This document shows positions 1 to 8,711 of a stretch of 43,005 nt of DNA, one piece after another. Made by a program: the position numbers and the translations under genes. The notes under the pieces were generated by a model. That model did no database searches. It had not been told where the DNA came from and was given only the letters and a program-made list of their open reading frames with translations. The stretch covers positions 1 through 43,005 of the forward strand of contig CAITOF010000018.1 in the NCBI GenBank assembly GCA_903893945.1, written 5' to 3'. This DNA comes from an uncultured Oxalobacteraceae bacterium (lineage in GTDB: Bacteria > Pseudomonadota > Gammaproteobacteria > Burkholderiales > Burkholderiaceae_D). Every line of letters starts with the position of its first letter. The first letter of the stretch is position 1.

Positions 1-321
1 GTGAAAAATTAATGTGAATAACTATAGGGATTAAATAAGGATAATCTGTGTAAAAGCTCGCTTTTTACAAATTCTGAAAAGTTATCCAAAATCACGCGGT
101 TATGAAATACAGTCTCTTTACGGACTCTATAAATTTTCTAAGACGTTGAATCGGCAGGAGAAAGACCGGTTATCCACAAAATCTGTCCCGTTTACTATTA
201 CTACTATTTTTATATATATATCTTTATTCTTTAAAACAAAGGCAGACCAATTTCCCCTATCGTTCATACAGAAGCAAACTGACGACCTACATTATTATCA
301 TTTTTGAAAATCTGACTCCGA
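1..321. promoter_or_regulatory. Non-coding AT-rich region with clustered DnaA-box-like sites
   Basis: No credible gene lies here. Sites fitting the DnaA-box consensus TTWTNCACA occur at 170-178 (TTATCCACA, plus strand), 13-21 (reads TTATTCACA on the minus strand) and 47-55 (reads TTTTACACA on the minus strand). A one-mismatch site, TTATCCAAA, lies at 82-90. A strongly AT-rich stretch with a TATATATATA core follows at about 195-240. Box cluster plus AT-rich stretch resembles part of a replication origin or a DnaA-regulated region. dnaA itself is not in view, and the region is cut by the window edge. Confidence 0.4.
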
Positions 322-3300
322 TTAAACCTCTAACGTCATCAGACTCGCATTGCCACCTGCGGCGGTCGTATTGATGCACACTGCATGCTCTGCCAGAAGC
401 CTCCAAAGGGGTATCAATTCAAATTCACTGGTTTCTATGACCGAAGTTATAGCTTCATCCTGCGACGCAATGGCGAGCTTGAGTATCGGTAGCAGCGCTG
501 TTTCAATTAATGCAATTTGTGATTGGCTGTTATCCACTGCTGCGATCTGAACGAGTTCTTTTATAACTAACGGCAAACTGGCAGGGATTAATTTAAATGT
601 TGTCTCTGTCATCACAGGACAATTATCAGTTGCAATGATCGCAGCCAGCTGATTCAGTAGAGAATTCACATTAGTTGCCGCACAGAATATTCTTCCTCTC
701 GGAGCAAAAGATAGCGTATTTCTCTCGCCCGTTGGCCCCGGCAAAACCATAGTCATTTTACGTGGTGAGGTCAATGCGTAGCGTTCAGCTATTTCAGCCA
801 GCTTCTCATGGCCATGGGTTTTTAACCAGACCAGCATTTGATTGAGCAAATCGGACGACTGGCGTTCAAATATAGTATGGCCTGCAATCTGATCATCACT
901 GCTCTTCTGCAACCGCTTCAAATAAAGCGGTCCGCCCGCTTTCGGCCCAGTGCCTGATTTACCTTCGCCACCAAAGGGTTGTACTCCGACTACCGCACCG
1001 ACGATATTACGATTGACATACATATTTCCCACGTGTGCATGGTCTATGACAAACTGAATGGTTTCATCAATTCGTGAATGAATACCCAAAGTTAAGCCAT
1101 AACCTGTGGCATTGATCTCGTTGATCAGTTCAGGCAGGTTCTCACGATGAAATCGCACGACATGCAGCACCGGACCGAACACTTCCTGTTTTAATTCAGA
1201 AATAGCGGAGATCTCAATAACGGTTGGTGGCACAAAATGTCCCTCACCGGTATGTTCATTGAGGGGAATCTGAAATACAGAGTTACCCTTCAGACGGAAA
1301 GCGTCAATATGTGCCAGCAATTTGGTTTTGGCTTCAAGATCAATGACAGGCCCGATGTCCACAGAAAAACGGTCTGGGTAACCTATGGTTAATTCGTTCA
1401 TGGCGCCATACAGCATCCGCAGCGTTTTGTCGTAAATATCGTGTTGCAGACAAAGGATACGCAAAGCGGAACAACGTTGACCTGCACTGTCAAAAGCGGA
1501 ATTGATAACATCCTGAACCACCTGTTCCGGTAAAGCGCTGCTGTCGACAATAAGCGCATTCTGACCACCCGTCTCAGCAATTAATGGAAGATCGCAATTG
1601 TCAGCCAACGAACGTTTAGCCAGAGTTTGATTAATAATCGTGGCGACTTCGGTGGATCCGGTAAAAATGACACCTTTGACCCGAGTATCAGAAACCAGCC
1701 GGGCGCCCACTGTTTCACCACGTCCTGGCAAGAATTGCAGTGCGGTGGTCGGTATGCCGGCTTTATGCAGTATCTGTACGGCACGAAATGCAATCAACGG
1801 TGTTTGTTCAGCGGGTTTGGCCAATACCACGTTACCTACCGCCAGTGCTGCACTGACCTCGCCGAGAAATATGGCAAGTGGAAAATTCCACGGACTGATA
1901 CAGACTATCGGACCTAAAGCCGATATGTTGGTATTGACTAAAATCTGTGCAGCATAATAGCGTAAAAAGTCGACGGCTTCGCGAACTTCGGCCACCGCGT
2001 TAGGAAATGATTTCCCAGCCTCACGAATCGCCAGAGCAATAAACTCGACACGATTCAGTTCCAGCAAGTCCGCCGCTTTATTCAGGCACGCAACCCGATG
2101 TTCGATGGAAGTGGTTCGCCATTCACTGGCATGGGTTGCGGCCGCCTGCAGAGCAAACTCAACATCATGGCCGTTCGCTTCAATAACATGCCCGACGATG
2201 TCACTGAATGCCGCCGGGTTACCGATAACGTGTGCGGTCGTTGCATTCGTTATTCCGTGCACTAAGGGTTTAGCGTGCCATTTATGTGAATCGAAAGGAA
2301 CAATGTCACGTGACAGCTTGCGTAAATTCTGTTCATCAGAAAAATCAAAACCCTGGGAATTAAGACGTTCCTTATTGAATAAATTGATCGGTAACTTGAT
2401 GTGGGGATGAGGAAGACAACCCAGTTTTTCAGTCTGCTCGACCGGATTCAGGACCAGTGAACTGATCGGAATCGATTCATCGACAATCTGGTTTACAAAT
2501 GAAGAATTGGCGCCATTTTCGAGCAAACGCCGCACCAGATAGGCAAGCAGGGTTTCATGCGAACCCACTGGGGCATAAATACGACAGGGTCGGTTTAACC
2601 GCTCCGTTCCGACGATCTGATCATAAAGAGTTTCACCCATCCCATACAGGCACTGGAATTCATAGTCGACGATATGCTCCTGTTCAGCCCAGGTATAAAT
2701 GGTGGAAAGAGTCAGAGCATTGTGGGTGGCAAACTGGGGATAAATGACATCGGTGGCTGCCAGCAGTTTGCGCGCACATACCAGGTAGGACACATCGGTA
2801 TAGACCTTGCGTGTATAAACCGGGTAACCACTCATCCCGTCCACCTGGGCACGTTTGATTTCGGAGTCCCAGTAAGCACCCTTCACCAGCCGTACCATAA
2901 ATTTCTGTTGACTGCGGCGCGCCAAATCCACCAGAAAATCAATGACGAACGGGCAGCGCTTCTGATAAGCCTGGACCACTATACCCAGACCTTTAAAACC
3001 GGCCAGCTCAGCATCAAACGCACAGGCCTCAATCAGGTCAAGCGATAATTCCAGACGATCCGCTTCCTCGGCGTCAATATTAAAACCAATATTATATTGC
3101 TTAGCTAACAACAATAATTTTTTTAGGCGCGGCAACAGTTCCGTCATCACACGCTGGTACTGGCTTCTGGAATACCGCGGATGAAGCGCGGACAACTTTA
3201 CCGAGATACCCGGACCCGCTTTAATGCCCCGCCCGTCAGACGCCTTACCGATCGCATGGATTGCAGATTCATAAGCCGCAAAATAAAAATCAGCATCCTT

Positions 3301-3951
3301 TGCGGTCAGTGCCGCCTCGCCCAACATGTCATAGGAATAGCGGTAGCCACGCCTCTCATTGTCTTTACTATTTCTGATCGCTTCATCGATGGTCTGACCC
3401 GTCACAAACTGGTTGCCCAGCATGCGCATCGCCAAATCCACACCTTTTCGAATCAAGGGTTCACCACCCTTCGATATTAACTTGGTTAAAGCAGATGTAA
3501 GTCCTTGCTCACTACTTGTCGACACCAGTTTTCCGGTTACCAGTAGTCCCCAGGTGGCTGCATTAACAAACAACGAACTTGATTCACCCAAGTGCCTGGC
3601 CCAGTCACCTTTGCTGATCTTGTCGGCTATTAACCGATCGATGGTCTGATTGTCGGGAATCCGCAAAAGCGCCTCGGCTAGGCACATCAGCGCCACACCC
3701 TCTTCAGAAGACAGCGAAAATTCATGCATTAGCGCATCGACGCCCGACGACCGTGTGCGCTGCTGACGCACTTCTTTCACCAGTTTGATCGCCAGCGCCT
3801 CAATCGGAGCATGATCAAATGCCGGCAGCTGATCCAGCAGATACTGAACGGATTTTGTTTCATCGCGCCGATAGGCTTCCGTAACAGCCAACCGCAAGGG
3901 TGTCGGTGCCGCCAGCACTTCAGTATGAAAAAAGGAAAAAGAGTGAGCCAT
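322..3951 (-). CDS. putA: Bifunctional proline dehydrogenase / L-glutamate-gamma-semialdehyde dehydrogenase
   Basis: PutA oxidises proline to P5C with FAD, then P5C/glutamate semialdehyde to glutamate with NAD+, feeding electrons to the respiratory chain from the inner face of the membrane. The product is 1209 aa from the ATG at 3951. A TTG-started extension to 3996 is possible, but an inverted repeat sits immediately upstream of it. The N-terminal half is the PRODH barrel, with the conserved MVRLVKGAYWD segment. The aldehyde dehydrogenase half starts near residue 570 and shows catalytic Glu793 (AETGGQN) and Cys827 (GQRCSALR), with the usual 34-residue spacing. About 200 further residues follow, as in long type-B PutA proteins. 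The N-terminal ribbon-helix-helix DNA-binding domain of trifunctional PutA is absent, so control probably falls to the divergent Lrp-type gene. Confidence 0.96.
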   Translation of the reverse strand: MAHSFSFFHTEVLAAPTPLRLAVTEAYRRDETKSVQYLLDQLPAFDHAPIEALAIKLVKEVRQQRTRSSGVDALMHEFSLSSEEGVALMCLAEALLRIPDNQTIDRLIADKISKGDWARHLGESSSLFVNAATWGLLVTGKLVSTSSEQGLTSALTKLISKGGEPLIRKGVDLAMRMLGNQFVTGQTIDEAIRNSKDNERRGYRYSYDMLGEAALTAKDADFYFAAYESAIHAIGKASDGRGIKAGPGISVKLSALHPRYSRSQYQRVMTELLPRLKKLLLLAKQYNIGFNIDAEEADRLELSLDLIEACAFDAELAGFKGLGIVVQAYQKRCPFVIDFLVDLARRSQQKFMVRLVKGAYWDSEIKRAQVDGMSGYPVYTRKVYTDVSYLVCARKLLAATDVIYPQFATHNALTLSTIYTWAEQEHIVDYEFQCLYGMGETLYDQIVGTERLNRPCRIYAPVGSHETLLAYLVRRLLENGANSSFVNQIVDESIPISSLVLNPVEQTEKLGCLPHPHIKLPINLFNKERLNSQGFDFSDEQNLRKLSRDIVPFDSHKWHAKPLVHGITNATTAHVIGNPAAFSDIVGHVIEANGHDVEFALQAAATHASEWRTTSIEHRVACLNKAADLLELNRVEFIALAIREAGKSFPNAVAEVREAVDFLRYYAAQILVNTNISALGPIVCISPWNFPLAIFLGEVSAALAVGNVVLAKPAEQTPLIAFRAVQILHKAGIPTTALQFLPGRGETVGARLVSDTRVKGVIFTGSTEVATIINQTLAKRSLADNCDLPLIAETGGQNALIVDSSALPEQVVQDVINSAFDSAGQRCSALRILCLQHDIYDKTLRMLYGAMNELTIGYPDRFSVDIGPVIDLEAKTKLLAHIDAFRLKGNSVFQIPLNEHTGEGHFVPPTVIEISAISELKQEVFGPVLHVVRFHRENLPELINEINATGYGLTLGIHSRIDETIQFVIDHAHVGNMYVNRNIVGAVVGVQPFGGEGKSGTGPKAGGPLYLKRLQKSSDDQIAGHTIFERQSSDLLNQMLVWLKTHGHEKLAEIAERYALTSPRKMTMVLPGPTGERNTLSFAPRGRIFCAATNVNSLLNQLAAIIATDNCPVMTETTFKLIPASLPLVIKELVQIAAVDNSQSQIALIETALLPILKLAIASQDEAITSVIETSEFELIPLWRLLAEHAVCINTTAAGGNASLMTLEV

Positions 3952-4001
3952 AAAATGTTTGAACCCGGTTGAATTGGCAATTAAGCGAAAACTCAAATCA
4001 A

Positions 4002-4019
4002 AAACGGCAGTAGCCGTTT
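4002..4019. promoter_or_regulatory. Inverted repeat in the putA leader
   Basis: AAACGGC (4002-4008) and GCCGTTT (4013-4019) form a perfect 7-bp stem with a 4-base loop, between putA and the divergent Lrp-type gene. Read on the minus strand (putA direction), the stem ends in GCCG followed by five T residues, so it resembles a short intrinsic terminator or attenuator. It could equally be a protein-binding palindrome. Confidence 0.4.
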
Positions 4020-4206
4020 CGAGACGACGTCAGGAGACTGTATGAAGTGTAGTCAAAAACTGAAAACAAATATTAGGCAGAGACAATCAGAAACGTGATT
4101 TTATAAGGAATTACCAATGATTAATTCTGGTATTTAGGCTAGATAGCAAAATAAAGTATTTTATGAGAAAATTACACCAAATATAATTTATATATGAGAC
4201 ACGCTT

Positions 4207-4665
4207 ATGCTCGATAAAATCAGCAAGAAAATCCTGGTCGAAATACAGGTCGACGGGCGAATCAGCAATGTTGAATTAGCCAACCGGGTCAACCTTTCCC
4301 CGGCCGCGTGCCTCGAAAGAGTTCGTAAATTGCAGGAAATGGGTTATATCCTGGGTTATACCGCCCAGTTAAATCCACAACTGCTGGATGTAGCGCTGCT
4401 GGTTTTTATTGAAGTGGTTCTTGACCGAACGACACCCGATGTGTTTGATGCGTTTAAACGCGGGGTGCAGGCCATCCCTGAAGTACTGGAATGCCATATG
4501 GTGGCGGGCGGGTTTGATTATCTGGTGAAAGCGCGTGTAAAAGATATGAACGCGTACCGCGATTTTTTAGGCAAATCCTTATTGCAGTTGGGCGGCGTTC
4601 GGGAAACACATACCTATGCCGTGATGGAAGAAGTGAAAAACACCACGCATCTGCCGATCCGATAA
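4207..4665 (+). CDS. Lrp/AsnC-family transcriptional regulator, probable proline-catabolism activator
   Basis: The 152-aa product has the Lrp/AsnC layout: an N-terminal winged-helix DNA-binding domain (residues about 1-60, including ISNVELANRVNLSPAACLERV) and a C-terminal RAM ligand-binding domain (about 65-145, including ECHMVAGGFDYLVKARV). It lies divergently from putA across an AT-rich 255-base gap. That is the usual arrangement for the Lrp-type proline-responsive regulators (PutR/BkdR-like) that activate putA. The family identity is clear. The specific role is inferred from position. Confidence 0.9.
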   Translation: MLDKISKKILVEIQVDGRISNVELANRVNLSPAACLERVRKLQEMGYILGYTAQLNPQLLDVALLVFIEVVLDRTTPDVFDAFKRGVQAIPEVLECHMVAGGFDYLVKARVKDMNAYRDFLGKSLLQLGGVRETHTYAVMEEVKNTTHLPIR

Positions 4666-4753
4666 CACTCGCGATGGCGATCTGCAATGAGTGACAGATT
4701 GGACTTTCTGGCATTAAAGGCCATCCAAAGACAGACATTAATAAGGAATGATT

Positions 4754-5398
4754 ATGCTGATTCTGGTCGCAGGACTGATTATTTTTCTTGGCACCCACTC
4801 GGTTCGGATCATTGCTGACGATTGGCGTACCCGACAGATTGCGCGTATCGGCGCACTGCAGTGGAAAGGCCTGTACGCGGTGATGTCAATTATCGGTTTT
4901 ACGTTGCTCGTCTGGGGATTCGGCCAGACACGCGCAACCCCCATCATTGTGTGGGCGCCGCCACCATGGACGCACCATCTGACCGCCCTGCTCATGCTGT
5001 TTGTATTCATTCTTCTTGCCGCCGCCTATGTACCTGGTAACCGCATCAAGGCGCGGATCGGTCATCCCATGCTATTGGCGGTCAAAATCTGGGCTGTCGC
5101 GCATCTGGCCGCGAACGGAACATTATCTGACATTATTTTATTCAGTGCATTTCTGATCTGGTCAGCCATTGATTTTTCCGTTTCTCGCCGCCGCGACCGG
5201 ACATCCAGTGTCCGTTATCCGGCGACCGGAATCGGGCGAGATGTAATCGCAGTGAGTCTGGGACTGATTGCGTTTGCCTGGTTTGCACACTTTGGTCATG
5301 CCTGGTTAATCGGCGTAGAACCGTTCCAATTTAAGGGTAATCCGGTAACGGCCTCAATATCTTCCTACGGAGCCACCCTCTTCACACTTGGGAAATAA
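4754..5398 (+). CDS. NnrU-family integral membrane protein
   Basis: The 214-aa protein is very hydrophobic, with about six membrane-spanning segments. It carries family-typical pieces: an early GTHSVRIIADDWR segment and a GHPMLLAVKIWAVAHLAANG segment in the middle. NnrU was first linked to nitrite/nitric oxide reductase gene regions and is related to the NnrU/MddA-type membrane methyltransferases, but most members have no assigned reaction. No denitrification gene is near. The ATG at 4754 is preferred over the one at 4748 because AAGGA (4743-4747) is 6 bases upstream of 4754 and abuts 4748. It follows the Lrp-type gene by 88 bases in the same direction. Confidence 0.8.
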   Translation: MLILVAGLIIFLGTHSVRIIADDWRTRQIARIGALQWKGLYAVMSIIGFTLLVWGFGQTRATPIIVWAPPPWTHHLTALLMLFVFILLAAAYVPGNRIKARIGHPMLLAVKIWAVAHLAANGTLSDIILFSAFLIWSAIDFSVSRRRDRTSSVRYPATGIGRDVIAVSLGLIAFAWFAHFGHAWLIGVEPFQFKGNPVTASISSYGATLFTLGK

Positions 5399-5645
5399 AA
5401 CTTGTACCGATAGTTGCCCGGGGATCATAACCTGTCTTTTGGCAGTCATTGTGGTCAGCATAAAACCGCCAGGGTATTACCTGGAATTTTGGTTCGCAAT
5501 CATTCCAATCAGTGTCTTACTGTACGGCCGAAATCCGAATTCGCGTTTGTTTTACCGGTGTCCAGGGTTTGATAACGGAGAAGAAATCAGTCACGAAATA
5601 CGGCTATCCGGAATAACCCGTCCGTCATTGACATCACGCATGGAA

Positions 5646-6626
5646 CTAGATCATCGCGTTCTGATGCTCAATCTGCGGATTCTCCGAATTCAGGGTATTT
5701 TCGACCAGCTCAATTAAATTGTTGCGCAGCCATTTGTGTGCCGGGTTGCGCATATCGCGTTCATGCCACAACATGTCAACGTTCACAGCCGGTGTTTCCA
5801 TCGGAAGCTCCTTCCAAATCAGTTTGCTTTCCATTCCCGTTGATGAAATCAGGTGTTGCGGCAGCACCGTAATCAGGTCCGAATTGGCCACCACCCTGCC
5901 CGCCGTAAAAAACTGGTTGACGGTCAGCAGAATGCGCCGATGCAGATTTTTCTGTTCCAGTATTTCGTCAACCAGACCGTGCGCGCGGCCCGAAAAGCTG
6001 ACGAGTAAATGATGCGCTTCACAATACGTTTTCAGCGTGAGCGGTTGTGATGCCAGCGGATGGTCTTTGCGCATCACGCAGACGTAGCGCCCGGTGTACA
6101 GGCTGTTGTGTCGTATCGCGCTGGTCGTGGTAGCCTGCCCACCCGCCAATTGCGATACCACCCCGGGGAAAAAGCCGACCGCAATATCGATATCGCCATG
6201 CAGTAACATGGAACGCGGATCACGGGTAATCAGCGGCACCATACGCGCATTGATGCCTGGCGCATTTTTTTCAATTTCACGGATCAGATGGGGCATCCAG
6301 TAGGCGGCGGTTGAATCCGCCATCGCCATCCGGAACGAATCGGTAAAGTTGGCAGGATCCACGGTTGCCGGTGCGATGGCAGATTCCAGTTTGCTTAATG
6401 CGTCACGAATCGCCGGCCACAGGGTTTCGGCGCGCGGTGTCGGTTTTACCCCATATGCCGTGCGTATCAACAGATCGTCATTAAACGCATGCCGCAATCG
6501 CTTCAGCGCATTCGAAACGGCCGGTTGTGTCATTGCCAGTTTATCAGCCGCGCGAGTCAGGTTCTGTTCAATCATCACGGTATCAAAAATACGCAACAGA
6601 TTTAAATCCAACGTTAAAAAGTTCAT
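5646..6626 (-). CDS. LysR-family transcriptional regulator
   Basis: A 326-aa regulator. The N-terminal winged helix-turn-helix (about residues 5-65, with LNLLRIFDTVMIEQNLTRAA and TQPAVSNALKRLR) is followed by a periplasmic-binding-protein-like effector domain to the end. The start at 6626 is chosen over an in-frame ATG at 6677 because AGGAGAAAGTA directly precedes it. The domain pattern resembles the NodD/NahR/LinR-like subgroup (LDLNLLRIFD start). No intact divergent target gene is present upstream: the 590-base gap before hemE is on that side, so the regulated gene is elsewhere or has been lost. Effector unknown. Confidence 0.9.
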   Translation of the reverse strand: MNFLTLDLNLLRIFDTVMIEQNLTRAADKLAMTQPAVSNALKRLRHAFNDDLLIRTAYGVKPTPRAETLWPAIRDALSKLESAIAPATVDPANFTDSFRMAMADSTAAYWMPHLIREIEKNAPGINARMVPLITRDPRSMLLHGDIDIAVGFFPGVVSQLAGGQATTTSAIRHNSLYTGRYVCVMRKDHPLASQPLTLKTYCEAHHLLVSFSGRAHGLVDEILEQKNLHRRILLTVNQFFTAGRVVANSDLITVLPQHLISSTGMESKLIWKELPMETPAVNVDMLWHERDMRNPAHKWLRNNLIELVENTLNSENPQIEHQNAMI

Positions 6627-7217
6627 TACTTTCTCCTGCGCTGTCAATTTGTTCAAAATGAGATATTCATGAATCATATAATATCTGGTTTAACTATAAC
6701 ATCGGTATCAACGATGCGCCCGCCTGGAAAGATCAACCTCAGCCGCTAGTTCAATAACATAAGATTTTTCCTCTGAGCCAACGAGATTGAGCATTGAAAC
6801 GCAATGTAAAAATTCGGCATCGTCAAGAAACACCGCGCATGCTATTGAACAGCGAGATAATTCAAGGCTTCCAGGACGAAAAGCCATGCAAAACGGCATG
6901 AAATATGGCGACGATCGGAGCGCCGAATCACTTGTTATGCACAAATTGCCCAGCAAAATATTTTCCCATAAATATATAAACCATCTTATGAAATACATGT
7001 TATAACTTATTGATTTAAAAAAGTAATATCGATATGCAATTGTTTTTATTGGCTAATTAACAATGAAAATGAAGGGGTATTTATCGCGCCAAATCCGATT
7101 CTATTCACAAAGTTATCCACAGCGCGCTAAAGTTAATAATTAACAATGAGAAAAACGAAAACACACCAATTTAGGCGATAATGTCGCAATGAATTAATCG
7201 CAAATCACAAGGTTTTT
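6627..7217. other. Long AT-rich intergenic region before hemE
   Basis: There is no convincing gene in 590 bases. The left part (to about 7000) has two competing, overlapping short reading frames: plus-strand codons 6662-6757, which lack a start, and minus-strand 6708-6998. Neither has a ribosome-binding site. The right part is AT-rich and holds TAACTTATTGATTT (7003-7016) and two tandem DnaA-like boxes, CTATTCACA (7101-7109) and TTATCCACA (7113-7121). The hemE promoter must lie here. The hemE ribosome-binding site is probably AAGG at 7209-7212. Confidence 0.5.
7101..7121 (+). promoter_or_regulatory. Tandem DnaA-like boxes upstream of hemE
   Basis: CTATTCACA (7101-7109, one mismatch) and TTATCCACA (7113-7121, perfect) lie in the same orientation at a 12-base pitch. 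The same arrangement recurs before priA. Confidence 0.5.
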
Positions 7218-8303
7218 ATGTCTTTTTTGAATGCCCCATTACAAAACGATACTTTTTTACGTGCTTTAATGCGCCAGCCAACGGAATACACCCCGGTATG
7301 GTTAATGCGTCAGGCAGGAAGATACCTGCCTGAATACCGCGATGTCAGAAAAAAAGCCGGCTCATTTATGGCGCTGGCAAAAAATCCCGATTTTGCTACC
7401 GAAGTCACCATTCAGCCGCTGGATCGGTTCAAACTGGATGCCGCGATCCTGTTTTCGGACATTTTGACCATTCCGGATGCAATGGGTCTTGGGTTGCATT
7501 TTGAAGAGGGTGAAGGCCCAAAATTTGAGCGCAGCCTGCAAACGGAAGACGAGATTCTGAAATTACAGGTTCCTGATATGGCGGAACTGACTTATGTCTT
7601 TGAAGCGGTCACCCAGATCAGAAGGACCTTGAATGGCCGGGTACCCCTGATTGGATTTTCGGGAAGCCCCTGGACACTGGCCTGTTATATGGTCAAGGGT
7701 GGCAGCTCCAAAGATTACCGCACTGTAAAGACCATGGTCTATAAGCGTCCCGATCTGATGCACCATATTTTGCGTATCAATGCACAGGCAGTCGCCCATT
7801 ATCTGAATGCCCAGATTGAAGCAGGTGCTCAGGCCGTGATGGTGTTTGATTCGTGGGGCGGCGTGCTGGCCGATGGAGCCTACCAGTCATTTTCGCTGGA
7901 CTACATGCGCACCGTCATCAGCTTGTTAAAAAAGGAACATAACGGGATAACGATCCCGTCCATAGTATTTACCAAGGGCGGCGGGTTGTGGCTAGACCAG
8001 ATCGCCGACATTGGCGCCAACGCTGTCGGGCTGGACTGGACATCCAATCTGGGAGGAGCACGAGAAAAAATAGGCCATAAAGTTGCTTTGCAGGGCAATC
8101 TCGACCCGATGGCCTTGTTTGCCGATCATGAACAGATACGTCAACAGGTACACGCACTGCTTGACAGTTTTGGCAAACCGTCGGTCAACAGTGGCCATGT
8201 TTTCAATTTGGGGCACGGTATTTCCCAGTTCACCGATCCCGACGCGGTGGCTGTCCTGGTCGATGCGGTCCACGAATACAGCACACTGATACGGAATAAA
8301 TGA
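7218..8303 (+). CDS. hemE: Uroporphyrinogen decarboxylase
   Basis: HemE decarboxylates the four acetate side chains of uroporphyrinogen III to give coproporphyrinogen III, in the cytoplasm, on the haem pathway. At 361 aa the product has the normal length. The two signature segments are visible: [16 protein letters not shown] near residue 27, with the substrate-binding arginines, and [16 protein letters not shown] near residue 148. [12 protein letters not shown], with the catalytic Asp, lies at about residue 79. The C-terminal FNLGHGI segment is also conserved. It starts at an ATG with AAGG 6 bases upstream. hemE followed by priA is a common betaproteobacterial order, but here a 408-base gap separates them, so they are probably transcribed separately. 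Confidence 0.97.
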   Translation: MSFLNAPLQNDTFLRALMRQPTEYTPVWLMRQAGRYLPEYRDVRKKAGSFMALAKNPDFATEVTIQPLDRFKLDAAILFSDILTIPDAMGLGLHFEEGEGPKFERSLQTEDEILKLQVPDMAELTYVFEAVTQIRRTLNGRVPLIGFSGSPWTLACYMVKGGSSKDYRTVKTMVYKRPDLMHHILRINAQAVAHYLNAQIEAGAQAVMVFDSWGGVLADGAYQSFSLDYMRTVISLLKKEHNGITIPSIVFTKGGGLWLDQIADIGANAVGLDWTSNLGGAREKIGHKVALQGNLDPMALFADHEQIRQQVHALLDSFGKPSVNSGHVFNLGHGISQFTDPDAVAVLVDAVHEYSTLIRNK

Positions 8304-8711
8304 AAAGCGGCGAAAATATCTGAAACAATGAGAAAACTGAACGCCGTCTTCATTTGTGCAACGCAACAACGTGTGTTTACGCGGTTCTCAGCGGGAAAAC
8401 CATTTGAAAGCCCTATAAATTCCAAATCCTGACAATCGAAACCATTGCAACGACGGCAGTTATACACAAAAAAATTAATTTCTTTTTTCTGTCAATAGGT
8501 TTTGTCAAAAAACGGAAATATATTTTAACTTATTGATTTCAAATACAAATTTATCTAGGGGAGGTAATTTTTACCCTATGAAAATTATATTGCCTTGGTG
8601 AATTATCATGGGGACCGGTGGCTTCTCCACATAGTTATCCACAGAACCAGCAATTGAAAAACAGGCTTACAAATCTGAGCGTTAGATAATTTCTTAAGGA
8701 ATTACATTAAG
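8304..8711. other. AT-rich intergenic region between hemE and priA
   Basis: No gene is seen in this 408-base gap. It contains TAACTTATTGATTT (8526-8539) and paired DnaA-like boxes at 8623-8631 and 8635-8643, the same elements in the same order and spacing as before hemE. It presumably contains the priA promoter. No clear intrinsic terminator for hemE was found. Confidence 0.5.
8623..8643 (+). promoter_or_regulatory. Tandem DnaA-like boxes upstream of priA
   Basis: TTCTCCACA (8623-8631, one mismatch) and TTATCCACA (8635-8643, perfect) lie in the same orientation at a 12-base pitch. The second box is embedded in AGTTATCCACAG, identical to 7111-7122 before hemE. Confidence 0.5.

Noticed and set aside
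5388..5717. 109-codon plus-strand frame after the NnrU-like gene, with a hydrophobic stretch
   Set aside because: It starts at TTG inside the preceding gene, has no ribosome-binding site, overlaps the 3' end of the LysR gene on the other strand and matches no family I know. The 247-base gap it fills is otherwise featureless.
6708..6998. 96-codon minus-strand frame and the overlapping plus-strand frame 6787-7005
   Set aside because: The two compete for the same DNA, neither has a ribosome-binding site and neither resembles a known protein. Left unannotated as genes and described under the intergenic entry.
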